From positions 62,001 through 126,000 of the forward strand of contig NZ_VJZS01000012.1 in the NCBI RefSeq assembly GCF_007097385.1: a stretch of 64,000 nt of DNA, written 5' to 3'. Position numbers and translations under genes: made by a program. A model generated the notes under the pieces. It made no database searches and had not been told where the DNA came from. It saw only the letters and a list, made by a program, of their open reading frames with translations. Source of the DNA: Flavobacterium sp. ZT3R18. GTDB taxonomy: Bacteria; Bacteroidota; Bacteroidia; Flavobacteriales; Flavobacteriaceae. This document shows, in pieces, positions 25,906 to 35,074 of the stretch. The first letter of the stretch is position 1, and each line of letters starts with the position of its first letter.

Positions 25906-27855
25906 ATGAATAACGACTCCTTTATTTCTGGATTTTTTTCAAGAGCCAATTTGAAATTAAGCATTCATAATTTAAGCTATCTTCCAAGATGGATTATTAT
26001 TGTGATTGATTTTTCGGTCTTGATAGTCTCCTTTTTTTTTACGCTTCTTATCTTTAGGGGAACAGGTTTGAAATACATCATTACAACACATGACGTGTTA
26101 TTTGTATGTTCTTTTTTTGGTGTAAATATTTTCTTTTTTTGGTTATTTAGAACGTATTCTGGAATTATACGACATTCCTCCTATATTGATGCTGTCAAAC
26201 TTTTGTTTTCTCAGATGTCGGTTTTGATCGTTTTTCTCTTTTTTAATTTTTCGTATGAACTATTGTACGATGAAAGAGCTTTTTTAACCACAGCTCTTTT
26301 TATAAATGTTGTGCTTTCTTTTTGTGGATTGTTTTTGTATCGCGTAGTAGTGAAGCAAACTTTCGAACTTTATTTTTCGGAGAAGAGTCCAACTAAATTA
26401 ATTCGGGCTATAATTTATGGAACAGATGCCAATGCTATATCGGTTGCCAATGCCTTAAAATTTGAAACGCCTACCCGTTTTAAAATTGTAGGATTTGTAG
26501 ATAGAAACAATCAAAATGCATCCAAAAGGATGTTGGATTTGCCGATACTGGTTCAAAAGAAAAAATTACCGTCTTTAATGCGTTCTGTTGGTGCTGAGGC
26601 CGTTATTATAGCCGATAAAAGTTTAGGAAAAGAAGAACAATTGATTATTGTAGATCAATGTTTAGAGTTTAATTATAGAGTCTATACGGTTCCATTGATT
26701 TCTGACTGGGAAAACCAAAAGGAAATTTCTCAAAAGGTAAAGAATATTCAAATTGAAGATTTACTGGAAAGAAAGCCAATAGTTTTAGACAATAAATCGA
26801 TTTCTAAGCAATTAAAAGATAAAACAGTTCTAATATCTGGTGCTGCAGGATCTATAGGGAGTGAAATTGTAAGACAGGTATTGAGTTTTAATCCTAAAAA
26901 GGTAATTATTCTGGATCAAGCCGAAACACCTTTGCATCACTTGAGTCTTGAATTGCAAAAAAATCACTATACTTCCAAAATTCACAATGTCATTGCCGAT
27001 GTTAGGAATTATGACGCGATGTCTAAAGTTTTTAAATTATACAAACCACAGGTTGTTTTTCATGCAGCGGCTTATAAGCATGTCCCTTTGATGGAAGAAA
27101 ATCCATCACAGGCGATTTTAACCAATATTGAAGGAACAAAAAATCTAGCAGATTTAGCCTGTGAACACAATGTGATAAAATTTGTGATGGTCTCTACTGA
27201 CAAAGCGGTAAATCCGAGTAATGTTATGGGAGCCAGTAAAAGAATAGCCGAGAAATATGTGCAGTCTTTGCAAATTAAGAACTCAAAAAAGAACAATGAA
27301 AAAGCCACAAAATTCATAACCACTCGTTTTGGAAATGTTTTGGGATCTAATGGATCTGTGGTGCCTTTATTTACCAAACAAATTGCCAATGGTGGCCCTG
27401 TTACAATTACGCATCCTGACATTATACGTTATTTTATGACCATTCCAGAAGCCTGCCAATTGGTTTTAGAAGCTGGAGCTATGGGCAATGGAGGCGAGAT
27501 TTATATTTTTGACATGGGTAAACCGGTCAAGATTATTGATTTGGCGAAAAAGATGATTAAGTTGGCAGGATTTATTCCAGATAAAGATATTAAGATTGAA
27601 ATAGTTGGATTGCGACCTGGAGAGAAATTGTATGAAGAGTTACTGAATGACACTTCAAAAACGATTCCAACGCATCATGAAAAAATAATGATTGCGGAAG
27701 AAATTCAAGATGAATTTGAAAATTTGCATGGTGAAATAAATGAATTGATAGGAATTGCAAATTTCTTTAACAATGATGATATAGTTGCAAAAATGAAAAC
27801 AATTGTTCCGGAGTTTATAAGTATGAATTCTACTTTTGAAATTTTGGATAAATAA
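25906..27855 (+). CDS. wbpM: UDP-GlcNAc C4,6-dehydratase, membrane-bound (WbpM/CapD type)
   Basis: 649 aa, full WbpM size. About four membrane helices span residues 25-150, a CoA-binding-like Rossmann region follows (IIYGTDANAIS, near 169), then the catalytic SDR domain with SGAAGSIGSEIVRQ (about 310) and STDKAVNPSNVMGASKR, with Met in place of the SDR Tyr. It makes UDP-4-keto-6-deoxy-GlcNAc, substrate for the WbpV-like reductase at 18561. It has its own promoter and a good terminator after it, so it is probably one transcription unit. Confidence 0.92.
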   Translation: MNNDSFISGFFSRANLKLSIHNLSYLPRWIIIVIDFSVLIVSFFFTLLIFRGTGLKYIITTHDVLFVCSFFGVNIFFFWLFRTYSGIIRHSSYIDAVKLLFSQMSVLIVFLFFNFSYELLYDERAFLTTALFINVVLSFCGLFLYRVVVKQTFELYFSEKSPTKLIRAIIYGTDANAISVANALKFETPTRFKIVGFVDRNNQNASKRMLDLPILVQKKKLPSLMRSVGAEAVIIADKSLGKEEQLIIVDQCLEFNYRVYTVPLISDWENQKEISQKVKNIQIEDLLERKPIVLDNKSISKQLKDKTVLISGAAGSIGSEIVRQVLSFNPKKVIILDQAETPLHHLSLELQKNHYTSKIHNVIADVRNYDAMSKVFKLYKPQVVFHAAAYKHVPLMEENPSQAILTNIEGTKNLADLACEHNVIKFVMVSTDKAVNPSNVMGASKRIAEKYVQSLQIKNSKKNNEKATKFITTRFGNVLGSNGSVVPLFTKQIANGGPVTITHPDIIRYFMTIPEACQLVLEAGAMGNGGEIYIFDMGKPVKIIDLAKKMIKLAGFIPDKDIKIEIVGLRPGEKLYEELLNDTSKTIPTHHEKIMIAEEIQDEFENLHGEINELIGIANFFNNDDIVAKMKTIVPEFISMNSTFEILDK

Positions 27856-27875
27856 AAAGAATAAAAGGATTTACT

Positions 27876-27911
27876 AAAAGGTTTGCAATTTTTTTTGTAA
27901 GCCTTTTTTTT
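27876..27911 (+). terminator. Rho-independent terminator after wbpM
   Basis: AAAAGGTTTGC (27876-27886) pairs with GTAAGCCTTTT (27897-27907) through nine Watson-Crick pairs and two G-T wobbles, enclosing a T-rich loop and ending in a run of eight Ts. It lies 21 bases after the wbpM stop. Confidence 0.75.
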
Positions 27912-28170
27912 GCTTAATATAGTTTTACAATGGTTCTCAATACTTCCGAAGTGTCGAGATTATAAAGACTGCTATGGCATTTTTATTAAAAAAAAACTCG
28001 AACTCGTGATTGGAGTATGGGGAATTTTTTATAATACGAAACCGTCCAATGTGTTGATAAAACTATATAAATTGTATCTTTGCCTTTTATTTTGAAGTAT
28101 TAAGAAACGTTAAAATCTTAAGAAGCAGCAAAAAATATTTCAGTCCTAATTTCAGCTTTTAGTCCAAAAA
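27912..28170. other. Intergenic region between wbpM and wzm
   Basis: The 315-base gap after wbpM holds the terminator at its start and the promoter at 28054-28082. A 61-codon open frame (27910-28095) overlaps both and has no recognisable protein features; I treat it as chance. About 88 bases of leader lie between the promoter and the wzm ATG, with no evident riboswitch. Confidence 0.5.
28054..28082 (+). promoter_or_regulatory. Predicted strong promoter upstream of wzm
   Basis: TTG at 28054-28056 and TATCTTTG at 28075-28082, separated by 18 bases, is a textbook TTG/TAnnTTTG promoter. It comes directly after the wbpM terminator and would drive the Wzm/Wzt region, marking the boundary between regions A and B. 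Confidence 0.7.
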
Positions 28171-29031
28171 ATGAATACTACAAATACACCTTGGCTGTTT
28201 GAGATAACGCCCAAAAATAATTTTTTTTCACTTAATCTAAAAGAAGTTTGGCAATACCGTGATTTGCTGTTTCTTTTTGTGAAAAGAGACATCGTTACAG
28301 TTTATAAACAAACGGTATTAGGGCCACTGTGGTACTTGATTCAGCCGTTGTTTACAGCTGTTACTTTTACTGTCATTTTTAATAATGTGGCAGGAATAGA
28401 TACAGGAACAGTGCCTCCGTTTTTATTTAATTTGGCAGGAATCACGGTTTGGAATTATTTTACGGCTTGTCTTAATGGGACTTCAGATACATTTAGGAGT
28501 AATGCGAGTATTTTTGGTAAGGTTTATTTCCCAAGAATCATAGTGCCTATTTCGATAGTGATCTCCAATTTATTGAAGTTTGGAATTCAATGCGGAATAT
28601 TTATCGTTTTTTATCTTTTTTATTATTTTAAGGGTGCTGCCATTAGTTTGAATCTTTCAATAGTGTTCTTCCCATTACTTATTTTGTTGATGGGTATTTT
28701 AGGGTTAGGATTGGGAATGCTAATCTCCTCATTGGTTACAAAATATAGGGATTTTAATCATTTGATAGGTTTTGGCGTACAGTTGCTAATGTATCTTTCG
28801 GCCGTAATGTATCCTATGGCTTTGCTTAAAGAGAAACTTCCGTCTTATGGATGGTTGGTGCAATACAACCCATTGGCGTATGTTATAGAAACCACCCGCT
28901 ACATGTTACTCAATGTAGGGCAAATATCAATTTTGGGACTTGTGTATACTTTTTTGGTTACGGGAAGTGTATTTTTTGTTGGTCTACTAATTTTTAATAA
29001 GACGGAGAAGAGTTTTATAGATACGGTTTAA
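28171..29031 (+). CDS. wzm: ABC-2 polysaccharide exporter permease
   Basis: 286 aa with six membrane segments and the ABC-2 family opening LKEVWQYRDLLFLFVKRDIVTVYKQT, residues 24 to 50, and QYNPLAYVIETTRYMLL near the C-terminus. It forms the channel of a Wzm/Wzt exporter for lipid-linked O-polysaccharide or capsule. Its ATPase partner is not next to it but at 30118, because a MNT-HEPN pair lies between. Confidence 0.9.
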   Translation: MNTTNTPWLFEITPKNNFFSLNLKEVWQYRDLLFLFVKRDIVTVYKQTVLGPLWYLIQPLFTAVTFTVIFNNVAGIDTGTVPPFLFNLAGITVWNYFTACLNGTSDTFRSNASIFGKVYFPRIIVPISIVISNLLKFGIQCGIFIVFYLFYYFKGAAISLNLSIVFFPLLILLMGILGLGLGMLISSLVTKYRDFNHLIGFGVQLLMYLSAVMYPMALLKEKLPSYGWLVQYNPLAYVIETTRYMLLNVGQISILGLVYTFLVTGSVFFVGLLIFNKTEKSFIDTV

Positions 29032-29331
29032 GGAAGTTGTCGGTTATGAGTTATCGGTTATCGTTATCAGAGAGCAATGTTAAGTTTAAAGTGTCCGGCT
29101 AACAGATTATAATTTTACTTTAAAAAAGTTATAAATATAACTATAGAAATTGGTAAAAACAGGTAAAGTTATAGGTGTAATTAAAACTTTTTAAAAACTA
29201 AAAAAAGAAATCAAGTTTTTTTTTGATATAAAATTGGCGTAATGTTTCAAGTTTGAAATTGCGAATTGTAATCCATTTCAAGAGAAAAAATAACGTAATT
29301 TTGTCATAGTGTTGGACAAAAAATAAAAACC
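29032..29331. other. AT-rich intergenic region between wzm and the MNT-HEPN pair
   Basis: 300 bases without a gene. Close to wzm are short repeats of GGTTATCG (29042-29066). An A/T-only hairpin (29193-29199 with 29214-29220) followed by a T run may weakly terminate transcription. TAATTTTG at 29296-29303 matches the -7 box, but no TTG sits at the right distance. Confidence 0.4.
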
Positions 29332-29628
29332 ATGAGAATAGCGACTGCACAAAAAAAATTCATTTATGATTATTGGAAAGAAAAAGAGTCTTCTAATCAA
29401 GTATATCTATTTGGGTCTAGAGTAGACGATTCTAAAAAAGGAGGTGATATTGATATTTTGGTATTGTCGGATAAAAAACTACATCATACTGATTTATTTA
29501 AAATGAAGCAGTTGTTTTTTTCTAAATTCGGTCAACAAAAAATGGATGTGATCAGTTTTACAAAGAATGATGAAAGCGTATTTAAAAAACATGTCTTGAG
29601 TTATGCAAAATTATTAAACAATGAATGA
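29332..29628 (+). CDS. Minimal nucleotidyltransferase (MntA-like antitoxin)
   Basis: 98 aa, one domain. FGSRVDDSKKGGDIDILV holds the NTase motif Gly28-Ser29 and the metal-binding Asp39-x-Asp41. In MNT-HEPN modules this protein transfers AMP to a tyrosine of the partner HEPN protein and neutralises it. Its stop overlaps the HEPN start by 8 bases, a typical coupled pair. Location between wzm and wzt marks it as a later insertion. Confidence 0.87.
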   Translation: MRIATAQKKFIYDYWKEKESSNQVYLFGSRVDDSKKGGDIDILVLSDKKLHHTDLFKMKQLFFSKFGQQKMDVISFTKNDESVFKKHVLSYAKLLNNE

Positions 29629-30073
29629 GTTATTCCGATTAGCATTTAAAGAATCGTGTAAATCTTTTGGTGCAGCAATGGAGGGACTGTCTAAGTCTCT
29701 TAAACATTGTCGGGCAATCGGTATAAAAGAAAATTATGCTTTTGAAGAAACAGAAGCCTACGATGCATTAATCATAAAATTAACAAGGAATTCGGATGTT
29801 TTCTTTCAGCAAATTGTAAAAGGATATTTTAAGTTGAAAGGAGAAGATAATTTGTTGTTTATTGATAGACTTAATTTGTTAGAAAAAATAGGCGTGATAG
29901 AAAGCGCTGATACATTGATGGAGCTAAAAAGTTTTAGAAATCAAGCAGTACATGAATATTCGGCGATTGCATTTCAGGAATTGTATGAAGAAGCATTACA
30001 ATTGACTCCTTTTTTTCAAAAAACCGTTTCTGATTTTATGGATTATTTGAAACAGGAAAATATTCTTAGATAG
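29621..30073 (+). CDS. HEPN-domain protein (HepT-like toxin candidate)
   Basis: 150 aa, all helical. The C-terminal FRNQAVHEY holds the canonical R-x4-H-x-Y motif (Arg106, His111, Tyr113), the RNase active site of HEPN toxins and the tyrosine modified by MntA. All key residues are present, so it may be active. An older name for this family is nucleotidyltransferase substrate-binding protein (HI0074 type). Confidence 0.85.
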   Translation: MNELFRLAFKESCKSFGAAMEGLSKSLKHCRAIGIKENYAFEETEAYDALIIKLTRNSDVFFQQIVKGYFKLKGEDNLLFIDRLNLLEKIGVIESADTLMELKSFRNQAVHEYSAIAFQELYEEALQLTPFFQKTVSDFMDYLKQENILR

Positions 30074-30117
30074 CAGATTAAAATAACGTACAATTTCCAA
30101 CTCCCCGAATATCTACA

Positions 30118-31407
30118 ATGAGCAAAGACATTATATTAAAAGCCGAAAATATCTCTAAGCAATACCGCTTAGGACAAGTAGGTACTGGGACTTTGAGTCA
30201 TGACTTGAACCGTTGGTGGCATCAAGTTCGTGGGAAGGAAGATCCGTATTTGAAAATTGGCGAGACAAATGACCGCAGTACTAAAGGAACTAGCGAGTAT
30301 GTTTGGGCTTTGCAAGATATTAATTTTGAAGTAGAACGTGGTGAAGTTCTGGGGATCATTGGTAAGAACGGAGCGGGAAAATCGACTTTATTAAAAATAT
30401 TATCCAAGGTTACGGCGCCAACAACTGGAAGCATCAAGTCTAGAGGACGAATTGCATCTTTGCTAGAAGTAGGGACAGGATTCAATCCTGAATTAACCGG
30501 TAAAGAAAATATTTTCTTGAACGGGGCGATTCTCGGAATGACCAAAAAAGAAATCACCTCTAAACTGGATGAAATCATCGAGTTTTCTGGATGTGAGCGT
30601 TACATAGATACACCCGTAAAAAGATACAGTAGCGGTATGACCGTACGTTTGGCTTTTGCAGTAGCAGCTTTTCTAGAGCCCGAAATATTGGTGATTGATG
30701 AGGTACTGGCCGTAGGAGATGCCGAATTTCAAAAGAAAGCCATTGGCAAAATGCAGGATATATCCCGTGAGGGAGGGAGGACGGTTTTGTTTGTGAGTCA
30801 TAACATGGCGGCAGTGAAGAGTTTATGTACAAGGGGGATTGTGCTGGAGAATGGGAGGGTGAAATTTGACGGTGCTATTGACGAAGCTGTGGATGCCTAT
30901 TTAAGTACAGATTATTCTACAGATTGTTCAGTGATTTTTGATAAAAATACCAAGAGAAATGGAAGTAGAAATTTAGAGTTTCTTTCTTTAGATATAAGGA
31001 ATCAAAATAACGAATTAAGTCAAGAGTTTTCTATTGGAGATGATTTAAACATTAAATTTCGATTGAAGAACAATACGAATGAGGTAAAATCTGAAGTTGG
31101 AATCCAAATAAAATCCTCGGATGAGATGCCTATATTTCACATTATGGCTAGAGACTCTAATTATGAATTAAATCATATTGAGAAAGAGGAAGAATATACT
31201 ATTTGTATTAAAGATTTAAGATTATACCCAGGGACTTATACTATTAGTATCATAAGCGCCAATACAACAGGACATGAAATTCATGATAATATTGAAAATG
31301 CATTGTCTTTTCAGATTATAGATGGCGGGAAATATACACTTCGAAATTTGCCAAGATCGGTTGGACTTATGTTTTTAAATCCAGAATGGAAAAAAACGAA
31401 TAAATAA
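30118..31407 (+). CDS. wzt: ABC polysaccharide exporter ATPase with carbohydrate-binding domain
   Basis: 429 aa. Walker A GKNGAGKST ends at residue 90, the signature is RYSSGM, Walker B is ILVIDEVLAVGD, and the switch histidine lies in FVSHNM. After about residue 250 a beta-rich C-terminal Wzt-type domain follows, which in O8/O9a-like systems recognises the capped non-reducing end of the chain. This supports export of a finished, end-modified polymer; the FkbM methyltransferase next door could be the cap enzyme (inference). Confidence 0.92.
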   Translation: MSKDIILKAENISKQYRLGQVGTGTLSHDLNRWWHQVRGKEDPYLKIGETNDRSTKGTSEYVWALQDINFEVERGEVLGIIGKNGAGKSTLLKILSKVTAPTTGSIKSRGRIASLLEVGTGFNPELTGKENIFLNGAILGMTKKEITSKLDEIIEFSGCERYIDTPVKRYSSGMTVRLAFAVAAFLEPEILVIDEVLAVGDAEFQKKAIGKMQDISREGGRTVLFVSHNMAAVKSLCTRGIVLENGRVKFDGAIDEAVDAYLSTDYSTDCSVIFDKNTKRNGSRNLEFLSLDIRNQNNELSQEFSIGDDLNIKFRLKNNTNEVKSEVGIQIKSSDEMPIFHIMARDSNYELNHIEKEEEYTICIKDLRLYPGTYTISIISANTTGHEIHDNIENALSFQIIDGGKYTLRNLPRSVGLMFLNPEWKKTNK

Positions 31408-31471
31408 TTGAAGAATCTTAATTATAACTCTTATCGCAAATTAAAATTGAAGATTTTAAAAAAAGTAAAAA

Positions 31472-32152
31472 ATGATTTCAAGAATTAAAAAAGCAATTAA
31501 AATTCTTATCAATCACGATAAAAAAAAGGTAGTAAGTGAGAATGATTTATTGCAATATAACAGAGTTCAGCCTTGGTTTGCTGCAAAGGGAGATCAAACG
31601 CTTAGATTGGATTATGATTTGAATTCAGATTCTATTGTTTTTGATATTGGAGGATATAAAGGAGAATTTGCAGCAGAAATATTATGTAAGTATAATGCAA
31701 ACATTTATATTTTTGAACCCATTAGAGAATTTTTCTTGATTATTAAGAACAAATTTTCAAATAACATAAAAGTGAAGCCTTTTAACTTTGGGCTGGCAGG
31801 AAAAGAACAAGAATTGGAAATCAGCCTCTCAGATAATTCTTCATCGGTTTATTTAAATGGAGAAAATAAAGAAACAATTCTGATAAAATCAATAGTAGAT
31901 TTTATTAAAACTAACAATGTCAAACAAATTGATCTAATAAAAATTAATATTGAAGGTGGTGAATACGAACTTTTAGAATCGTTAATAGATAATGGATGTA
32001 TAAGTATTTTTAAAAATATACAAATCCAATTTCATGATTTTTTGTTTGAAAACGCAAAAGAAAGAATGAATAAAATTCAAGAAAATCTTTCAAAAACCCA
32101 TGAATTAACGTATCAATATGAATTTGTATGGGAAAATTGGAAAATAAAATAA
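31472..32152 (+). CDS. FkbM-family methyltransferase
   Basis: 226 aa. The SAM-binding motif VFDIGGYKGEF is near residue 55, then IYIFEPI, and IDLIKINIEGGEYELL matches the FkbM signature. These enzymes O-methylate sugars, and some methylate the terminal residue of ABC-exported O-antigens. It follows wzt by 64 bases and overlaps the next gene by 25 bases. Confidence 0.85.
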   Translation: MISRIKKAIKILINHDKKKVVSENDLLQYNRVQPWFAAKGDQTLRLDYDLNSDSIVFDIGGYKGEFAAEILCKYNANIYIFEPIREFFLIIKNKFSNNIKVKPFNFGLAGKEQELEISLSDNSSSVYLNGENKETILIKSIVDFIKTNNVKQIDLIKINIEGGEYELLESLIDNGCISIFKNIQIQFHDFLFENAKERMNKIQENLSKTHELTYQYEFVWENWKIK

Positions 32153-33078
32153 ATAAAAGCTCAAAAATATACATTACTGGTCATAGCGGAATGTTGGGCA
32201 GTATAACCTTAAAATTTTTTGAAGAAAAAGGGTATTCTAATATTGTAACTAGAACTCACGCAGCATTAGATTTAACCAATCAGCAAGCAGTTGAGAATTT
32301 TTTCGAAAGTGAAAAACCAGAATATGTAATTCATATTGCAGCCAAAGTAGGAGGGATAAAAGCGAATATAGATAATCCAGCTATTTTTCTGTATGATAAT
32401 TTAATGATGCAAGCCAATATTATAAACTCTGCGTACAAACACAATGTTAAAAAGTTTGTATTTATAGCTAGTTCATGCATATATCCAGCCAATTCTCCAC
32501 AACCAATGAAAGAAGACTATCTTTTAGACGGGAAATTAGAACCAACTAATGAGGGATATGCTATAGGGAAAATCACGGGAATTAAGTTATTAGAAACTTA
32601 TAACAAACAATATGGTTTTAACGGAATAAGTTTGATACCAAGTAATCTATACGGGGCAAATGATACTTTTGACTTAGGTCATGCTCATGTTTTATCGGCA
32701 TTGGTAAAAAGATTTGTTGATGCAAAAAGCAATAATGACGCTTCAATTACTTTATGGGGAACAGGAATTGCTAGAAGAGAGTTCTTGCATGTAGATGATT
32801 TTTCGAAAGCAATACTGCATTTTTTCGAAAATTATAATGCTCCAAATTTCATTAATATAGGGACAGGAACCGATATAAGTATAAAAGAATTAGCAGAACT
32901 CGTTGCTAGCAAAGTGGGATATTCTGGAGAAGTTATCTGGGACGCTACAAAACCAAACGGAATGTTAAGGAAATGTATGGATGTTTCTAATATGATAAAG
33001 GAAGGATTTAAACCCAATAAATCTTTGGAAACAGGAATAGAAGAAGTGATTGAGAGTTATAAAAACAAGAAGCAATGA
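32128..33078 (+). CDS. fcl: GDP-L-fucose/GDP-L-colitose synthase (Fcl/ColC-like)
   Basis: 316 aa SDR epimerase-reductase. GHSGMLGS opens the NADP site; SSCIYPANSPQPMKED, LEPTNEGYAIGKITGIKL with the Tyr-x3-Lys, and NLYGANDTFD are Fcl landmarks. It epimerises C3/C5 and reduces C4 of GDP-4-keto-6-deoxymannose to GDP-fucose; ColC does the C5/C4 steps on the 3-deoxy analogue. The ColD-like gene that follows by overlap favours colitose. Confidence 0.88.
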   Translation: MGKLENKINKSSKIYITGHSGMLGSITLKFFEEKGYSNIVTRTHAALDLTNQQAVENFFESEKPEYVIHIAAKVGGIKANIDNPAIFLYDNLMMQANIINSAYKHNVKKFVFIASSCIYPANSPQPMKEDYLLDGKLEPTNEGYAIGKITGIKLLETYNKQYGFNGISLIPSNLYGANDTFDLGHAHVLSALVKRFVDAKSNNDASITLWGTGIARREFLHVDDFSKAILHFFENYNAPNFINIGTGTDISIKELAELVASKVGYSGEVIWDATKPNGMLRKCMDVSNMIKEGFKPNKSLETGIEEVIESYKNKKQ

Positions 33079-34250
33079 AAATACCATTAATGCGAAAAGC
33101 ATTTCTTAGAGAGGAAGAAACGAAAAAAGCATTAGCCGCTTTTATTCTTACAGCGGATAGACTGAGTATGGATATTGAATGCAAGAAATTCGAAAATAAA
33201 TTTGCACAATACCAACAAAGTAAGCATGCTGTTTTATTCAATAGTGGTGGTAGTGCCAACCTTGCTATGTTGCAAGCCCTAAAAAATTTAGGAAAGCTGA
33301 AAGAGGGAGACAAAGTAGGATTCTCGGCATTAACTTGGGCAACCAATACAATGCCTATTATTCAGTTAGGAATGATTCCCGTTGCGTTAGATTGCCAACC
33401 GGATACATTAAACACAATGTCAAATCATTTATTAAAAAGATTAGAGACGACCAATTTAAAGGCACTTTTTATAACCAATATATTAGGATTTACAGGAGAT
33501 GTTGATCTTATAAAACAAATTTGCGAAGCAAGAAATATTATTTTAATTGAAGATAACTGCGAATCATTAGGGACGGAATTGCCCGAAGGAAGAACTGGGA
33601 ATTTTGGTATTGGCGGAAGCTTTTCTTTTTTTGTGGCACATCACATGTCAACTATAGAAGGGGGTATGGTTTGTACCAATGACGATGACTTTGCCGAAAT
33701 GCTTAGGATTGTCAGAGCGAATGGATGGGATAGAAACCTGACAGCTGAGCAACAACAAAAATGGAGAACCAAGTTTGATATAGAATCAGAATTTCAAGCC
33801 AAATATACTTTTTATGATTTGGGATATAACTTTAGACCTACTGAAATTACCGGTTTTTTAGGTCAATATCAAATGCAGTTTTTAGAAGAGAATATCACAA
33901 AAAGAGAGCAGAATTATTTAAGAATAGAAAAAGTTATAAAAGAGAATTCAGATTTTGTTCACCTCAAACACGATCATATCACGACTTTATCAACATTTGC
34001 CTTCCCGTTGGTTTGTAAGACTCCCGAATTACGGAAGTTTTATTTAGATAAATTTACGGAGGCTGGAGTAGAAATTAGACCAATGATAGCAGGTAATATG
34101 CAGGAGCAGCCTTTTTACAAAAAATATGTAACCGAGTTGTATGATATGCCGGGTGCCAATATGATGCATGCCAATGGTTTTTACTGCGGAAATTACCCAG
34201 AGCTTTTAGAAGAAGATTTAGTAGTTATTGAAAATTTATTAAAAAAATAA
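33075..34250 (+). CDS. colD: PLP-dependent sugar 3-dehydratase, ColD-like
   Basis: 391 aa DegT-fold protein. The usual Schiff-base lysine is replaced: SFFVAHHMSTIEGG has His189-His190 where aminotransferases have Lys. This His replacement is what ColD (GDP-4-keto-6-deoxymannose 3-dehydratase, about 388 aa, His188) uses to remove the C3 hydroxyl with PLP and glutamate. Fcl and GMD in the same operon provide the rest of a GDP-L-colitose route. RfbH-type CDP-sugar dehydratases share the His but carry an FeS cluster and are longer. Confidence 0.82.
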   Translation: MKIPLMRKAFLREEETKKALAAFILTADRLSMDIECKKFENKFAQYQQSKHAVLFNSGGSANLAMLQALKNLGKLKEGDKVGFSALTWATNTMPIIQLGMIPVALDCQPDTLNTMSNHLLKRLETTNLKALFITNILGFTGDVDLIKQICEARNIILIEDNCESLGTELPEGRTGNFGIGGSFSFFVAHHMSTIEGGMVCTNDDDFAEMLRIVRANGWDRNLTAEQQQKWRTKFDIESEFQAKYTFYDLGYNFRPTEITGFLGQYQMQFLEENITKREQNYLRIEKVIKENSDFVHLKHDHITTLSTFAFPLVCKTPELRKFYLDKFTEAGVEIRPMIAGNMQEQPFYKKYVTELYDMPGANMMHANGFYCGNYPELLEEDLVVIENLLKK

Positions 34251-35071
34251 TGGTTGTTGTTCAACTCATAGGTGGTTTAGGAAATCAATTATTTCAATAT
34301 GCGGCGGCAAAATCGCTGGCTATTGAAAAAAAGAAAAAATTGTGTATTGATGTTTCGCAATTTGAAAACTATAAATTGCATAATTATGCTTTAAATCATT
34401 TCAATATAGTTTCTAATATTTATAAGAGACCCAATAAATATTTAAGAAAAATAAAGAGTTTTTTTCAAAAAAATATTTATTATAAAGAGGTTGAATTTGG
34501 ATATAATAAAGACCTAATTGATATAAATGGAGATAACATTTTTTTAGAGGGCTATTTTCAATCCGAAAAATATTTTTTAAAATATGAAAAAGAAATTTGG
34601 AAGGATTTTGAAATAATAGCGCCATTAAAAACAGTCACAAAAGAGACAATAGAACAGATACAAAAAGTAAATTCAGTATCCATACATATTCGAAGAGGTG
34701 ATTATTTAACCAATCCAATACATAATACCAATAAAGAAAACTATTATGAAAAGGCTTTGGGAATTATAGAAAATCGAATAGAAAATCCTGTGTTTTTTGT
34801 TTTCTCAGATGATATGGATTGGGTAAAGTTGAACTTTTCGACAAAACAGGAAACTGTTTTTATTGATTTTAATGATGCTTTAACTAATTTTGAAGATCTA
34901 AAATTAATGTCGTCTTGTAAACACAATATAATTGCTAATAGCAGTTTTAGCTGGTGGGGCGCATGGCTTAATCAAAATCCTGATAAAATTGTAATTGCAC
35001 CAAAGCAGTGGTTTAATGATGATTCAATATATTCAGAAGACATAATTCCAACTAGTTGGACTAATATATAA
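34250..35071 (+). CDS. Alpha-1,2-fucosyl/colitosyltransferase (GT11)
   Basis: 273 aa. GGLGNQLFQYAAAKSLA at residues 8-24, HIRRGDY at 146-152 and NSSFSWWGAWL near 232 are the GT11 motifs. GT11 enzymes transfer L-fucose from GDP-fucose in alpha-1,2 linkage; the E. coli O55 member WbgN works beside colitose genes. It starts on the last base of the colD stop and is followed by gmd, so GDP-colitose may be its donor. Confidence 0.87.
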   Translation: MVVVQLIGGLGNQLFQYAAAKSLAIEKKKKLCIDVSQFENYKLHNYALNHFNIVSNIYKRPNKYLRKIKSFFQKNIYYKEVEFGYNKDLIDINGDNIFLEGYFQSEKYFLKYEKEIWKDFEIIAPLKTVTKETIEQIQKVNSVSIHIRRGDYLTNPIHNTNKENYYEKALGIIENRIENPVFFVFSDDMDWVKLNFSTKQETVFIDFNDALTNFEDLKLMSSCKHNIIANSSFSWWGAWLNQNPDKIVIAPKQWFNDDSIYSEDIIPTSWTNI

Positions 35072-35074
35072 AAT

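Noticed and set aside
27910..28095. 61-codon open frame after wbpM
   Set aside because: It overlaps the terminator and the promoter at 28054-28082 and has no protein-like features.
33075..34250. Sugar aminotransferase making perosamine or a 4-amino sugar
   Set aside because: The PLP lysine is replaced by His, as in ColD-type dehydratases.
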